DNA from: Hymenobacter guriensis
GTDB lineage: Bacteria > Bacteroidota > Bacteroidia > Cytophagales > Hymenobacteraceae
Length of the DNA: 64,000 bases
Reading direction: 5' to 3'
Assembly (NCBI RefSeq): GCF_015773195.1
Contig: NZ_JADWYK010000007.1
Coordinates: forward strand, 1 to 64,000
Below are positions 44,918 through 54,351 of the stretch, in pieces. Made by a program: the position numbers and the translations under genes. The notes beneath the pieces were generated by a model. It ran no database searches and had not been told where the DNA came from. It worked only from the letters and a program-made list of their open reading frames with translations. Numbering within the stretch: position 1 is the stretch's first letter; each line of letters starts with the position of its first letter.

Positions 44918-45316
44918 ATGTCTACGCTCCGCTCCCTTCGCTTTTCGGGTCTGCTGATGGGCAGCTTATTGCTTGTGGGCAGCGCCCAGGCCGCAGTACC
45001 AAGTGTAGTTACCGGCCAGGTAGGCCCGGGGGCGCAGGAAATGCCCCGTCAACGCGCCCGGCAGCTCACCGACTACCTGACCGATGCGTTGGATCTGAGC
45101 GCCGAGCAGAGCCGGCAGCTGGAACGATGCACCTACGCCCATCTGCGCCGCAAACAACAGGCGTCTCACCGCCTGCCCGGCGCCGCCCGCCGGGCCGAGC
45201 GCCGCTATCTGGCTTCCCTGGGCCGAGTGCTACGCCCCAGCCAGCTGGCTACCTATTTCTGGCTCGATGATCAGCAGCCCATGGCCGTAGTGCGGCTGAG
45301 CGCCCCGCGCTTCTGA
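44918..45316 (+). CDS. Small exported basic protein
   Basis: 132 residues with a signal peptide (LRFSGLLMGSLLLVGSAQAA). The mature part is helical and Arg-rich: RQRARQLTDYLTDALDLSAE, QSRQLERCTYAHLRRKQQ, AERRYLASLGRVLRPSQLAT. The Arg/Gln spacing recalls the Spy/CpxP type of periplasmic helical proteins, but the LTxxQ motif is absent and the match is weak. It stands alone behind its own promoter box, convergent with kmo. Function unknown. Confidence 0.7.
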   Translation: MSTLRSLRFSGLLMGSLLLVGSAQAAVPSVVTGQVGPGAQEMPRQRARQLTDYLTDALDLSAEQSRQLERCTYAHLRRKQQASHRLPGAARRAERRYLASLGRVLRPSQLATYFWLDDQQPMAVVRLSAPRF

Positions 45317-45382
45317 TTCTCTTTCTGCTTTCGAGCATGGGCCCGGTCTGCTGCGCGCAGGGTGGGCCGCCGTTTTTGCGGG

Positions 45383-46756
45383 CTACAGCGCCGCCATTTC
45401 CCTAGCTACCAGCGCCTGCACCTCGGGCTGGTCGTAGTCGGCTTCGGAGTGGATGTGGGGCATCAGGCGCGCCATGATCTGGTCCTGGCGCTGCCCGTCG
45501 GCCCAGGCCTCGGCGTAGGGCGTGTGCGAGAACGTGACCTGCGGGTAGAGGGGCACCCACTGATCTGGATACTGAGCGGAGATTTTGCTTTCGATTTTCT
45601 TCTGAAGCAGAAAACGCGGATCCGCCACCCGGTCGCGCATTTCCTCGAAGTTGTACACCGCCATTTCGGCCATGGCGTCGGTGTTGGGCTTGCGCTGGCG
45701 CTCAAACGTGTCGAATACGGCCTGCCAGTCGTGGTCCTGCTCGCCCAGCAACTGGTGCAGAATGGTGCAGTCCTCGAAGCCGGCGTTCATGCCCTGCCCG
45801 TAGAAAGGCACGATGGCGTGGGCCGCGTCGCCGAGCAGCAAGACCGAATCCTGGTACGACCACGGAAAGCACCGCACCGTGACGAGGGAGCCGGTGGGGT
45901 TCTGGAAAAAGTCCTCGGTAAGCTCCGGCATCAGCGGGGCCGCATCGGGGAAAACTTCCTGAAAAAAGAACTCTACCTGCGCGGGCGTTTGCAGGGCGGC
46001 AAAGGAATGCGGGCCTTCGTAGGGAAAAAACAGCGTGCAGGTGAACGTGCCGTCGAGGTTGGGCAGCGCAATCATCATGTACTGGCCGCGCGGCCAGATG
46101 TGCAGCGCGTGCTTTTCCAGCTGCCAGCTGCCAGCCGGCCCGGCCGCAATGTTCAGCTCCTTGTATCCATACTCCAGATAGCTCTGCGAGTAGTCGAACC
46201 GGTCGGTTTTCTGCAGGGCCCCGCGCACCGCCGAGTAGGCGCCATCGGCCCCGAACAGGCGGCTGTACTGCTGCTCATATACGGTATCGGTGGGCACGTC
46301 GCGCAGCTCCAGCCGGCGGTTGCGCACGTCCACATTCAGGCACTGCTGCTCGAAGCGTACCGCCACGCCGGGCTGCTGCTCTACCAGATCCAGCAGGGTG
46401 CGGTTGAGGCCGGCCCGCGACACGGAATAGATTGCCTGGTCTTTGGCTCCGTAGGGCTGCGAGGTAAGCCGCCCCTGCTGGTCGTGCATCACGCGGCCGT
46501 ACATGGGGATGCCCACCTGCCGGATTTCTTCGGCAATACCTACCCCTTCCAGGGCCCGCCATCCTCTGTCCGACAGCGCCAGGTTGATGGACCGGCCTTC
46601 GATGGGGCCCGCCAGGCGCGGGTCGGGGCGGCGCTCCAGCACCTGCACGGGAAAGCCGCGCCGGGCCATGTACAGGGCCAGCAGCGAGCCAACGAGGCCC
46701 CCGCCTAAAATGGTGAGCGAAGTTTCGGCAGTGGCAACGGTAGATGAGGCAGGCAT
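45383..46756 (-). CDS. kmo: Kynurenine 3-monooxygenase
   Basis: A flavoprotein hydroxylase of 457 residues that converts L-kynurenine to 3-hydroxykynurenine with NADPH and O2. The N-terminal FAD fold (ILGGGLVGSLLALYMARRGF, then VLERRPDPR) and the second FAD motif LLGDAAHAIVPFYGQGMNAG are intact, with GPIEGRSINLALSDRGWRAL between, characteristic of KMO. The C-terminal membrane-associating region seen in eukaryotes is short. The rest of the kynurenine genes lie at 51.3-54.2 kb on the same strand, separated by a TonB-dependent receptor. Confidence 0.93.
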   Translation of the reverse strand: MPASSTVATAETSLTILGGGLVGSLLALYMARRGFPVQVLERRPDPRLAGPIEGRSINLALSDRGWRALEGVGIAEEIRQVGIPMYGRVMHDQQGRLTSQPYGAKDQAIYSVSRAGLNRTLLDLVEQQPGVAVRFEQQCLNVDVRNRRLELRDVPTDTVYEQQYSRLFGADGAYSAVRGALQKTDRFDYSQSYLEYGYKELNIAAGPAGSWQLEKHALHIWPRGQYMMIALPNLDGTFTCTLFFPYEGPHSFAALQTPAQVEFFFQEVFPDAAPLMPELTEDFFQNPTGSLVTVRCFPWSYQDSVLLLGDAAHAIVPFYGQGMNAGFEDCTILHQLLGEQDHDWQAVFDTFERQRKPNTDAMAEMAVYNFEEMRDRVADPRFLLQKKIESKISAQYPDQWVPLYPQVTFSHTPYAEAWADGQRQDQIMARLMPHIHSEADYDQPEVQALVAREMAAL

Positions 46757-47152
46757 AGAACGGGGTGGAAATCAGGCGTGCAATCTAAGACGAATGAGAG
46801 CAAGTTCCGTTGCCGCTAACCTGGTTCGAAACCAAAGAACCCGCCCCATCCAGGAGCACGAGCCGCGTTCAGCCGATAGCACTATTTCCATTCTACTTTT
46901 AAAGTACTATCACCCGCCTCACGGCCCGATATTAGCTGGCTAACCTTTTTACTACCTACATAGCCTGCGGTGTTCCAATAGCAAAGTCTACACGACCGAA
47001 GTCACTACAACCGGCAGAGAATACCGTTCATCGAGCGACAAGTGAAATATAACAAAAACCACAAGCGCGGCTTAGCCGACCTGCGGCCGTTAGGGTATAT
47101 TCCCGTATCTTTGGGGCCCAATTCTGCACACACACCCTTTCAACATATCTGT
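46757..47152. other. Divergent promoter region, kmo / TonB receptor
   Basis: These 396 bp lie between the leftward kmo and the rightward receptor gene. No gene is supported. TATCTTTG at 47106-47113 is a perfect -7 box for the receptor; nothing comparable is clear for kmo. Confidence 0.5.
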
Positions 47153-49834
47153 ATGAGGAAAATTTATTCATTCTGGCTGCTGCTACTCTTTTGCAGTGTG
47201 GCGCAGTCGGCCCTGGCCCAGCAGGAAGCGGCTATTAGCGGTTTAGTACAAACCGAAGTGGGCGACCCACTCCCCGGGGCCACGGTTTTCCTAAAAGGGA
47301 CCTTTGTAGGCACCAGCACCGACCGGGACGGCAAGTTTGAGCTGCGCGCCGATTTTGGCGACGGACCAGTGGTGCTGTCAGTGTCGTTTATCGGCTACGA
47401 AACCCAGGAAGTGTCCCTGACCAGCCCCGATGCCAGCCTGAAGGTGGCGCTGAAGCCCACCGTGGCCTTCACCAACGAAGTGGTAGTGGCGGCCTCCCGC
47501 GTGGAGGAAGGCATTCTGCAGGCGCCGGTAACCATTGAGAAGCTCAACCGCCAGCAGATTGAGCGAATCCCGACGGCTGACCTGCAGGCGGGCCTCAATC
47601 AGTACAAAGGCATTGATGTGAACAGCAGCAGCCTGCTGATGAACAGCATCAGCACGCGGGGCTTCAACTCGGCCAAGTCGGAGCGCCTGATTCAGCTCAC
47701 CGACTACTTCGATACGCAAAGCCCCAGCTTGAACGTAAACTCGGGCAACCTGCTTGGGGTACCCGAGCTGGATCTGGAGAGTATTGAAATTATCCACGGA
47801 CCGGCTTCCGCTTTGTATGGCGCCAACGCCTTTAACGGCGTGCTGCTGATGAACTCGAAAGACCCCTTTTCGACGGAAGGCCTGAGCGTGCGCCTGCGCG
47901 GCGGCCAGCGCAGCTACCTCGACGGACAACTGCGCTACGCCAAAAAGCTGGGCGAGAAATTCGCCTTCAAAGTGGTGGGCTCCTACCTGACGGCCGACGA
48001 CTGGCTGGCCAGCAACTATGCTCCTACCAGCGCTACCCTGGTACCCACCAATGCTGGGCGCGATGCGTCTTCCCCCTTAGGCTACGATGCCGTGAACCGG
48101 TACGGAGACGTGGGCAATACCTTCACCGCCACGCAGCCATTTCCAACGGGTGTTTCCTCAGAACTGGTAGGCAAAACTGTGTTCATGCCCGGTTTCGATG
48201 AAAAGACCTTGGTCGGCAGTGACGACAAGGCCAAATCGTTGAAAGTGCAGCCCACTATTTCGTATCTGCTCACGAACAACATCAAAATGACGGTGGGGGC
48301 CAGCGTGGCCCGCGGCAATGCCAGCTACCAGAGCAGCAGCCGCTACCGCCTGAAGAACTTTGGCACCAATCAGTACCATGGTGAAATCAGAGGCACGAAC
48401 TGGTTTCTGCGCGGGCAGTCGGTGCAGGACTATGGCGCCGATACCTACGACCTGAACTTCCTGGGCTCCTTTATTCAGACGGCTCCGGCAGCAGACGGTG
48501 CCGCCGCGCGCAACGTAGACGTGTATTTCGGCACTTATAATGTCGCCTACAAGCAGGCTCGGGCAGGCGGTGCCAGCCCGGAGCAGGCTCAGGCTATAGC
48601 CAAGGCCCAGGCTGATGCCAAGCAGCTTGACCCCAATAGCCCCCGCTTTCAGGAGCTACGCGACCAGATCAGCAAGGACGCGACGCCCGGCAAAGGTGCC
48701 CGCCTCAACCCCAGCTCCCTGCTGAACGAAGGCAACGCCCAGTACAACTTCAAGTTCGGTGATATGACCGACCTGATCGTGGGTGGCGCTTACCGGAAAT
48801 TCCGCCTGGGTTCCAATGGAAACCTGTTCTCGGACGACACGGAGCGGATTCAGAACCACGAACTGGGCGGCTACACGCAGCTCACGCACAAGCTGCTGGA
48901 AGAGCGCCTGAAGCTGGCCGTAGCCGTGCGCGTGGACGCCTTCAAAAACTTCGACCCGGCTGTGTCGCCGCGGGCCTCGGTGGTGTACTCGGCCGGCGAG
49001 AGCAAGCAGCACAACTTCCGCGCTTCCTACGGCCGCGCCTTCCGCTCACCCACCCAGCTCGACCAGTATATCCGCCTTGATGTGGGGCCGGTACTGATTC
49101 TGGGCAACGTGGATAACGGCTTCCAGGGCTACAGCACCACCGACTTGTCGGCCGTGAACATTGATCCGCTGAAGCTGGAGCGCCTGAACTCGATAGAAGT
49201 CGGCTACAAAGGCATTCTGGTTGAAAAGCTTTACCTCGACGTAAACTACTACCGCAACCAGTACAACGACTTCATCGGGGCCCGCCGCTTTATCAGCAAC
49301 CGCGATGGTAGCCTGCCTACCCCGCAGCAGCTACAGGCTGGTGCTCCCAGCCAGTACCAGGGCGCCACAGCCAATACCCGCGTAATTCAGGCCTGGACCA
49401 ACGCCAGCCAGGAAGTAAACACCCAGGGCGCCGCGCTGGGCCTCACGTACTACTTCGCCAAGGCCTTCAACCTGACCGGCAACTACTCGCTCAACCTGCT
49501 GGACGATGAGGAGCTGCCCGCGGACTTCCAGACGTTCTTCAACACGCCCAAGCACAAGTTCAACATCGGCGTAAACGGCGTGGCGGTAAACAACTTCAAC
49601 TATTCCGTGAACTACCGCTGGGCTCAGGGCCACCTGTACGAAATGCCCTTTGCCGTAGGTCAGCTCGACGACTACAGCAGCCTCGACGCCTACGTGGGCT
49701 ACAACCTGCCGAAAATCAACACCACGCTGCAAGTGGGCGGCTCGAACCTGCTGGACCAGAACAACACGCAAGTGTATGGCGGCCCCAACATTGGCCGGCT
49801 CGCGTACGTGGGTCTGCTCTTCAACCTGAAGTAG
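47153..49834 (+). CDS. TonB-dependent receptor with carboxypeptidase-like N-domain
   Basis: An outer-membrane active-transport receptor of 893 residues from ATG 47153. After the signal peptide (cleavage at LAQQ) comes a carboxypeptidase-regulatory-like domain (ISGLVQTEVGDPLPGATVFL, residues about 24-105). The TonB plug follows (QAPVTIEKLNRQQIERIPTA, IEIIHGPASALYGANAFNGV), then the beta-barrel, ending YVGLLFNLK. It lacks the usual SusC-type partner SusD, so it is more likely a small-ligand or siderophore receptor. Its position between kmo and the other kynurenine genes may be accidental. Confidence 0.92.
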   Translation: MRKIYSFWLLLLFCSVAQSALAQQEAAISGLVQTEVGDPLPGATVFLKGTFVGTSTDRDGKFELRADFGDGPVVLSVSFIGYETQEVSLTSPDASLKVALKPTVAFTNEVVVAASRVEEGILQAPVTIEKLNRQQIERIPTADLQAGLNQYKGIDVNSSSLLMNSISTRGFNSAKSERLIQLTDYFDTQSPSLNVNSGNLLGVPELDLESIEIIHGPASALYGANAFNGVLLMNSKDPFSTEGLSVRLRGGQRSYLDGQLRYAKKLGEKFAFKVVGSYLTADDWLASNYAPTSATLVPTNAGRDASSPLGYDAVNRYGDVGNTFTATQPFPTGVSSELVGKTVFMPGFDEKTLVGSDDKAKSLKVQPTISYLLTNNIKMTVGASVARGNASYQSSSRYRLKNFGTNQYHGEIRGTNWFLRGQSVQDYGADTYDLNFLGSFIQTAPAADGAAARNVDVYFGTYNVAYKQARAGGASPEQAQAIAKAQADAKQLDPNSPRFQELRDQISKDATPGKGARLNPSSLLNEGNAQYNFKFGDMTDLIVGGAYRKFRLGSNGNLFSDDTERIQNHELGGYTQLTHKLLEERLKLAVAVRVDAFKNFDPAVSPRASVVYSAGESKQHNFRASYGRAFRSPTQLDQYIRLDVGPVLILGNVDNGFQGYSTTDLSAVNIDPLKLERLNSIEVGYKGILVEKLYLDVNYYRNQYNDFIGARRFISNRDGSLPTPQQLQAGAPSQYQGATANTRVIQAWTNASQEVNTQGAALGLTYYFAKAFNLTGNYSLNLLDDEELPADFQTFFNTPKHKFNIGVNGVAVNNFNYSVNYRWAQGHLYEMPFAVGQLDDYSSLDAYVGYNLPKINTTLQVGGSNLLDQNNTQVYGGPNIGRLAYVGLLFNLK

Positions 49835-49858
49835 ATTTCAGTTAAAGAAAGTACCTAT

Positions 49859-49892
49859 AAAAAGGCCTTCCCTGTTTGGGGAAGGCCTTTTT
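49859..49892. terminator. Terminator after the TonB receptor
   Basis: AAAAAGGCCTTCCC and GGGAAGGCCTTTTT are perfectly complementary with a 5-nt loop, between two convergent genes. Confidence 0.9.
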
Positions 49893-49923
49893 GCTTTTCT
49901 ACCCGCCATATAGCTCTGCCTAC

Positions 49924-50523
49924 TCAGCCAGCCATAATGTGGCGAAACGTGAGGTTGAGCCGTGGGCCGACGGGCAGAGCCGTTTTGGGGACGGCGTGCA
50001 GCCAGTGCTGCTGCATAAGGCCGCGCATGACCAGCAAACTGCCCGAGGCAATATCCAGTGAAACTGGTTCCGCTTCAATGCCCGCACGGGGCTTGGGCTT
50101 GAGGCGAAACCGACGGGTGGCTCCCAGGCTTAGAGAAGCTATAACCGGCTGGGGCCCCAGCTCCGGCTCGTCGTCGGCGTGCCAGCCCATACTGTCCTGG
50201 CCGGAGCGGTAGAGGTTCAGCAGGACGCTGTTGAACGAGGTGCTGCAGGCGCCTTCTATCTGCCGGCGCAGCTGCTGGAGCGTAGGCGTCCAGGGCAGGG
50301 GCACCAGCGTGAGGCCGGAGTAGCGGTAGTGCGCGGTGGCGTCGCCGTACCAGGCGGCGAGGCGGGGCTGCAGCCGGGGCTTCCCGAAAAGCGTAATAGA
50401 TTCCTGGCGCCACGGCACGGCGTTCTGCAGCTCCTCGAATAGCCGGGCAGCCGTAGCAGCCGGCAGAAAATTCTCGTCCAGCCATACTTCGGCCTGCGGC
50501 CGGGAAAGCAGCGTCAGGGGCAC
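49924..50523 (-). CDS. alkB: AlkB-type 2-oxoglutarate dioxygenase
   Basis: A 199-residue Fe(II)/2-oxoglutarate dioxygenase of the AlkB type, repairing 1-methyladenine and 3-methylcytosine in DNA or RNA. It shows NLYRSGQDSMGWHADDEPEL (HxD metal ligands), SLSLGATRRFRLK, then the distal His (QHWLHAVPKT) and Arg (GPRLNLTFR). All ligands are present. It starts 2 bp after the stop of the membrane protein gene upstream, so it is cotranscribed with it, perhaps as the tail of the kynurenine operon. Confidence 0.93.
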   Translation of the reverse strand: MPLTLLSRPQAEVWLDENFLPAATAARLFEELQNAVPWRQESITLFGKPRLQPRLAAWYGDATAHYRYSGLTLVPLPWTPTLQQLRRQIEGACSTSFNSVLLNLYRSGQDSMGWHADDEPELGPQPVIASLSLGATRRFRLKPKPRAGIEAEPVSLDIASGSLLVMRGLMQQHWLHAVPKTALPVGPRLNLTFRHIMAG

Positions 50524-50525
50524 TT

Positions 50526-51188
50526 TTATTTAGCTATGCCCGCCATATACACTTTAAACAGAGCATATAGCAGTACAAGACAAACTATCAGGGCTGGCAG
50601 CCAACGCCGACTGACGTAAGGCTGGGCACCCACGTAGCGCGGCCAGAAATACAGCAAGTATATGAGAACCGCAACGAAGTTCACCACCACGCTGACTATC
50701 TGAACCTGAGCCACCTGAATCTGCGGTCCATATTCCGCATTGAGCCACAGCAGCCCGTAGTACTGGGCAGCCAGAAAAGCTGCCATAAATACTACCACGC
50801 GAATAGCCTTACCGGGCTCTTTGAGGCGGAACATATTCATGACCAGCAGGATACCACCAGCCAGAAAGGAGAACAGCATCGAAAAGAGCACAATCGTCCC
50901 CGGGGTATACAGCGCGGGGCCGGTATCCTCAGTGGGCACATAAGCAGTGGCAGCCGTAGGTTCCACGTCGCGGACGGCCAGCTGCTTTTTCTCTTCCTGC
51001 TGCTGCTCTACAATGGGCAGCAGCTCGGCGCGGATGGCTTCGGCTTCGGCCGGTTGTTCCCCGCGCCGGGCCAGCTCGTCGAGGGCGGCCAGCACGGCAT
51101 CTTCGCGGTACTCCCCGCGCTTGTGCACGTACAGGTACAGCTCAGGCAGGGATTTGCGGCTCATCTTCTCCGCATACTCTTCATACAT
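50526..51188 (-). CDS. Hypothetical four-helix membrane protein
   Basis: 220 residues: a charged cytoplasmic domain (about 1-90: KMSRKSLPELYLYVHKRGEY, then a Glu/Gln-rich stretch) and four C-terminal membrane helices (LFSMLFSFLAGGILLVMNMF, VVFMAAFLAAQYYGLLWL, IVSVVVNFVAVLIYLLYFW, ALIVCLVLLYALF). No family is recognised. It lies between kynU and alkB, 2 bp from alkB, probably in the same operon. Confidence 0.75.
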   Translation of the reverse strand: MYEEYAEKMSRKSLPELYLYVHKRGEYREDAVLAALDELARRGEQPAEAEAIRAELLPIVEQQQEEKKQLAVRDVEPTAATAYVPTEDTGPALYTPGTIVLFSMLFSFLAGGILLVMNMFRLKEPGKAIRVVVFMAAFLAAQYYGLLWLNAEYGPQIQVAQVQIVSVVVNFVAVLIYLLYFWPRYVGAQPYVSRRWLPALIVCLVLLYALFKVYMAGIAK

Positions 51189-51277
51189 GGCACTTTAGCT
51201 CAAATGGAGGAAGCCCTCCGGCGGTCAGGATATACCAACGTAAAACCACGGGCAGTCGGCGAAAGTTGCCCGGAATC

Positions 51278-52561
51278 TTATACTTCGGCCCAGGCTGCCA
51301 GCACGGCGCCGGCCCGCTGCACATCCCGAAAAGAATTGTAGAGCGGCACCGGCGCCAGCCGAATCACGTTGGGCTCGCGCCAGTCGGCAATGACGCCGGC
51401 CGCCGCCAGGTGCTCAAAAAGCGCCCGGCCGCCCTCGTGCACCAGCAGGGAAAGCTGGCAACCCCGTTGGGCGGGGTCGGTGGGGGTAATGATTTCGAGG
51501 CGGGAAGCCGGCAGGTTCAGGCGGCGCAGCAAAAACTCCAGGTAGCCGGTAAGCAACTCACTTTTGCGGCGCAGCGCGGGCATCCCACCCGCTTCGGCCA
51601 CAATGGCCAGAGCCGCCCGATGAATGGCCAAAGGAAAAATCTGGGCGTTGGACAGCTGCCAGCCAGCCGCACCAGGCATGGGCCGGAAGCCCTTTTTCAT
51701 CTGAAACCGCTCGGCCGGATCGTGGCCCCACCAGCCGGCCAGGCGCGGCAGCTCAGGGCTGTGGGCAAACCGCTCGTGCACAAATACCCCGCTGGTGCCG
51801 CCGGGGCCGGAGTTCAGGTATTTGTAAGAGCACCAGCAGGCAAAATCCACATCCCAGTCGTGCAGATGCAGCTCGATGTTGCCGGCCGCGTGGGCCAGAT
51901 CGAAGCCTACGGTGGCGCCCACGGCGTGGCCGGCCCGGGTAATGGCGGCCATATCAAACACCTGCCCGGTGTAGTAGTTCACCCCACCCAGGATAATGGT
52001 GGCCAGCGAGTCACCTAATTCCCGAATAGTGGCTTCGATGTCCTCGGTGCGCAAGGTATGCTCGCCGGGGCGCGGGACTAGCTCCACAATAGCATCATCG
52101 GGTCGGAAGCCGTGCAGCTTCACCTGGCTTTCCAGCGCGTACTGGTCGGAGGGAAAAGCGCCGCCTTCCATCAGCACCTTGTAGCGCGTGGGCGTAGGCC
52201 GGTAGAAGCTCAGCAGCAGCAGGTGCAGGTTTACGGTGAGATTGTTCATCACCACTACTTCCAGCGGCCGGGCACCCACCAGCTGGGCCGTCACGTCGGT
52301 AAGGGTTTGGTGGTAGTGCATCCAGGGGTCGTCGCCCAGAAAGTGACCTTCTACGGCCCGCTCTTCCCAGGAAGCAAACTGCTGCTCCACGGCGGCGCGG
52401 GCTGCCCGCGGCTGCAGGCCCAGGGAGTTGCCGCAGAAGTACACGGCTTCCTGCCCATCGGGCGCAAGCGGAATATGAAACTGGGACCGGAAAAAGCGCA
52501 GCGGATCCTGCTCGTCGAGGCGGGCCGCAAACTCAGGGGTGGGTTCGAAGGGAAACGTCAT
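51278..52561 (-). CDS. kynU: Kynureninase
   Basis: A PLP enzyme of 427 residues that cleaves kynurenine or 3-hydroxykynurenine to (3-hydroxy)anthranilate and alanine. The catalytic Lys lies in CWCSYKYLNSGPGG, preceded by FDLAHAAGNIELHLHDWDVD (PLP Asp). The N-terminal FCGNSLGLQPRAARAAVEQQ is typical of KynU. It is 26 bp downstream of the ACMSD gene in the same operon. Confidence 0.95.
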   Translation of the reverse strand: MTFPFEPTPEFAARLDEQDPLRFFRSQFHIPLAPDGQEAVYFCGNSLGLQPRAARAAVEQQFASWEERAVEGHFLGDDPWMHYHQTLTDVTAQLVGARPLEVVVMNNLTVNLHLLLLSFYRPTPTRYKVLMEGGAFPSDQYALESQVKLHGFRPDDAIVELVPRPGEHTLRTEDIEATIRELGDSLATIILGGVNYYTGQVFDMAAITRAGHAVGATVGFDLAHAAGNIELHLHDWDVDFACWCSYKYLNSGPGGTSGVFVHERFAHSPELPRLAGWWGHDPAERFQMKKGFRPMPGAAGWQLSNAQIFPLAIHRAALAIVAEAGGMPALRRKSELLTGYLEFLLRRLNLPASRLEIITPTDPAQRGCQLSLLVHEGGRALFEHLAAAGVIADWREPNVIRLAPVPLYNSFRDVQRAGAVLAAWAEV

Positions 52562-52587
52562 GGGTGGGTAAAGATAGGCGGTGCTGG

Positions 52588-53679
52588 CTAGTGGTGGCAG
52601 GCACCAGCGGCAGCAAACCGCGCGGCCGGCAAGCCCAGCCAGTCCAGGGCGTTCTGGCCCAGCATCCGGGCTTTGATATCGTCGGCGAAAGGCATGGACC
52701 GGATCAGCTGCCCGGGCTCCAGCTCACCCAGCGGAAACGGGTAGTCGGTGCCCAGCGTGATTTTGTCGGCGCCCAGCGTCTTCACCAGGTAGTCCAGCAT
52801 CAGCGGGTCGTGCACCAGCGAGTCAACCCAGAACCGGCCCAGGTACTCGCGTGGGTTCACCGGGTTATCAACAGCGCAGAGGTCGGGGCGCACCTGCCAG
52901 CCGTGCTCGATGCGGCCGATGGTACTGGCAAAGGTGCCGCCGCCGTGGGCCACGGCCACGCGCAGCTTTGGCAGCCGCTCCAGCACCCCGCCAAATATCA
53001 ATGAACAGAGCGCCAGGGTGCTTTCGGCGGGCATGCCCACCAGCCAGGGCAGCCAGTACTTGGGCATTTTCTGCTGGCCCATCATGTCCCAGGGATGCAC
53101 AAACACGCAGGCGCCCAGCTCCTCGGCCGCCGCAAACACCTCGAACAGCTGGGGGGCATCGAGGTTCCAGTCGTTGATGTGGGAGCCGATCTGTACGCCA
53201 GCCAAACCCAGCTCCTTCACGCACCGCTCCAGTTCCCGCACGGCCAGATCGGGCGCCTGCATGGGCAACGTGCCCAGGCCCACAAAGCGCGTGGGGTAGC
53301 GGCGCACTACGTCGGCAATATGGTCGTTGAGCAAGCGGCTCAGGTCCAGCGTATCCAGCGGCTTGGCCCAGTAGCTGAACATGACGGGCACCGTGCTGAG
53401 CACCTGCACCTGCACGCCAAACTGGTCGTACTCGCGCATCCGCACCTGCGGGTCCCAGCAGTTGTCCTGAATTTCGCGGAAGAACTTGTCGTCCTGCATC
53501 ATGCGGGCGCAGCACGGCTTGTGGTGCTCCAGCCGCACAAAGCCGCCGTAGCCGTACCGCTCGCGCAGGTCGGGCCACCGCTCGGGCAGGATGTGGGTGT
53601 GAATGTCTACCGCTAGTGAGGTATGAGGAGTAAGAAAGGAGGAGTCAGCGGATGCACTCATGGAAGAGCCGTTCTTCAT
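52588..53679 (-). CDS. 2-amino-3-carboxymuconate-6-semialdehyde decarboxylase (ACMSD)
   Basis: An amidohydrolase-fold decarboxylase of 363 residues. Metal ligands appear as [12 protein letters not shown] (HxH), the His segment of [18 protein letters not shown] and [10 protein letters not shown]. It diverts 3-hydroxyanthranilate breakdown away from quinolinate toward 2-aminomuconate semialdehyde. The conserved fold starts at VDIHTH, about 23 residues in; the N-terminal [11 protein letters not shown] is encoded by an inverted spacer repeat. ATG 53661 is an alternative start. The gene lies 3 bp after haaO. Confidence 0.92.
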   Translation of the reverse strand: MKNGSSMSASADSSFLTPHTSLAVDIHTHILPERWPDLRERYGYGGFVRLEHHKPCCARMMQDDKFFREIQDNCWDPQVRMREYDQFGVQVQVLSTVPVMFSYWAKPLDTLDLSRLLNDHIADVVRRYPTRFVGLGTLPMQAPDLAVRELERCVKELGLAGVQIGSHINDWNLDAPQLFEVFAAAEELGACVFVHPWDMMGQQKMPKYWLPWLVGMPAESTLALCSLIFGGVLERLPKLRVAVAHGGGTFASTIGRIEHGWQVRPDLCAVDNPVNPREYLGRFWVDSLVHDPLMLDYLVKTLGADKITLGTDYPFPLGELEPGQLIRSMPFADDIKARMLGQNALDWLGLPAARFAAAGACHH

Positions 53680-53692
53680 TCCTTACTCCTCA
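53624..53692. repeat. Inverted spacer repeat across haaO end and ACMSD start
   Basis: TGAGGAGTAAG (53624-53634) is exactly complementary to 53682-53692. The right arm holds the haaO stop, the left arm lies in ACMSD codons 16-19. Confidence 0.65.
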
Positions 53693-54219
53693 GTCTTTGC
53701 TGGTGCGGGCGGTGCCATCACGGTGCCACACACCTGGCAGGTGCGCTTGTGCTCATCCTGCCAGAAGCGGTTCATGATGGGCGGCAGCTGAGCCACGATG
53801 TCGGTGATTTCGGCAAACTCCTCGTAGAGCTTGTGGCCGCAGTTTTCGCAGTACCACTGAAAGCCGTCCAGCTCGCCGGGGGTGCGGTAGCGCTCCAGCA
53901 CCAGGCCCACCGTGCCGGCCGGCCGGCGGGGCGAGTGGGGCACTCCGGCCGGCAGCAGAAACATGCTTCCGGCCTTGATTTCGATATCGACGGGCTTGCC
54001 ATCTTCGATAATCTTGACCACGATGTCGCCCTCAATTTGCAGGAACAGCTCCTCACCTTCGTCTACGTGGTAGTCTTTGCGGGCATTGGGGCCGCCCACC
54101 ACCATCACAATAAAATCCTTGTTGTCTTTGAACACCTGCTGGTTGCCTACCGGGGGCTTCAGCAAATGGCGGTGTTCATCTATCCACTGCTGGAAGTTAA
54201 AGGGGCGGGCAACGGGCAT
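53683..54219 (-). CDS. haaO: 3-hydroxyanthranilate 3,4-dioxygenase
   Basis: A cupin dioxygenase of 178 residues that opens 3-hydroxyanthranilate to 2-amino-3-carboxymuconate semialdehyde. Iron ligands are in KDYHVDEGEELFLQIEG and GVPHSP, and the second metal site characteristic of the bacterial enzyme is CENCGHKLYEEF with CQVCGTVM. Length is typical. It opens the haaO-ACMSD-kynU operon and diverges from an SDR gene. Confidence 0.95.
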   Translation of the reverse strand: MPVARPFNFQQWIDEHRHLLKPPVGNQQVFKDNKDFIVMVVGGPNARKDYHVDEGEELFLQIEGDIVVKIIEDGKPVDIEIKAGSMFLLPAGVPHSPRRPAGTVGLVLERYRTPGELDGFQWYCENCGHKLYEEFAEITDIVAQLPPIMNRFWQDEHKRTCQVCGTVMAPPAPAKTEE

Positions 54220-54321
54220 AGCAGGCGGGAATTGGGCGAGAACAAACGGCAGCCGAACACCTGTCGGCCGGCCTAAGGTCGGAATTACGGGGCCAATTTT
54301 CGGCCTACGGTCGTAAGTTTC

Positions 54322-54329
54322 TACCTTTC
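54322..54329 (+). promoter_or_regulatory. -7-like box for the SDR gene
   Basis: TACCTTTC followed by G is one base off TAnnTTTG, 22 bp upstream of GTG 54352. Confidence 0.35.
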
Positions 54330-54351
54330 GCCTTGCTTAACCCCTGTTTCC

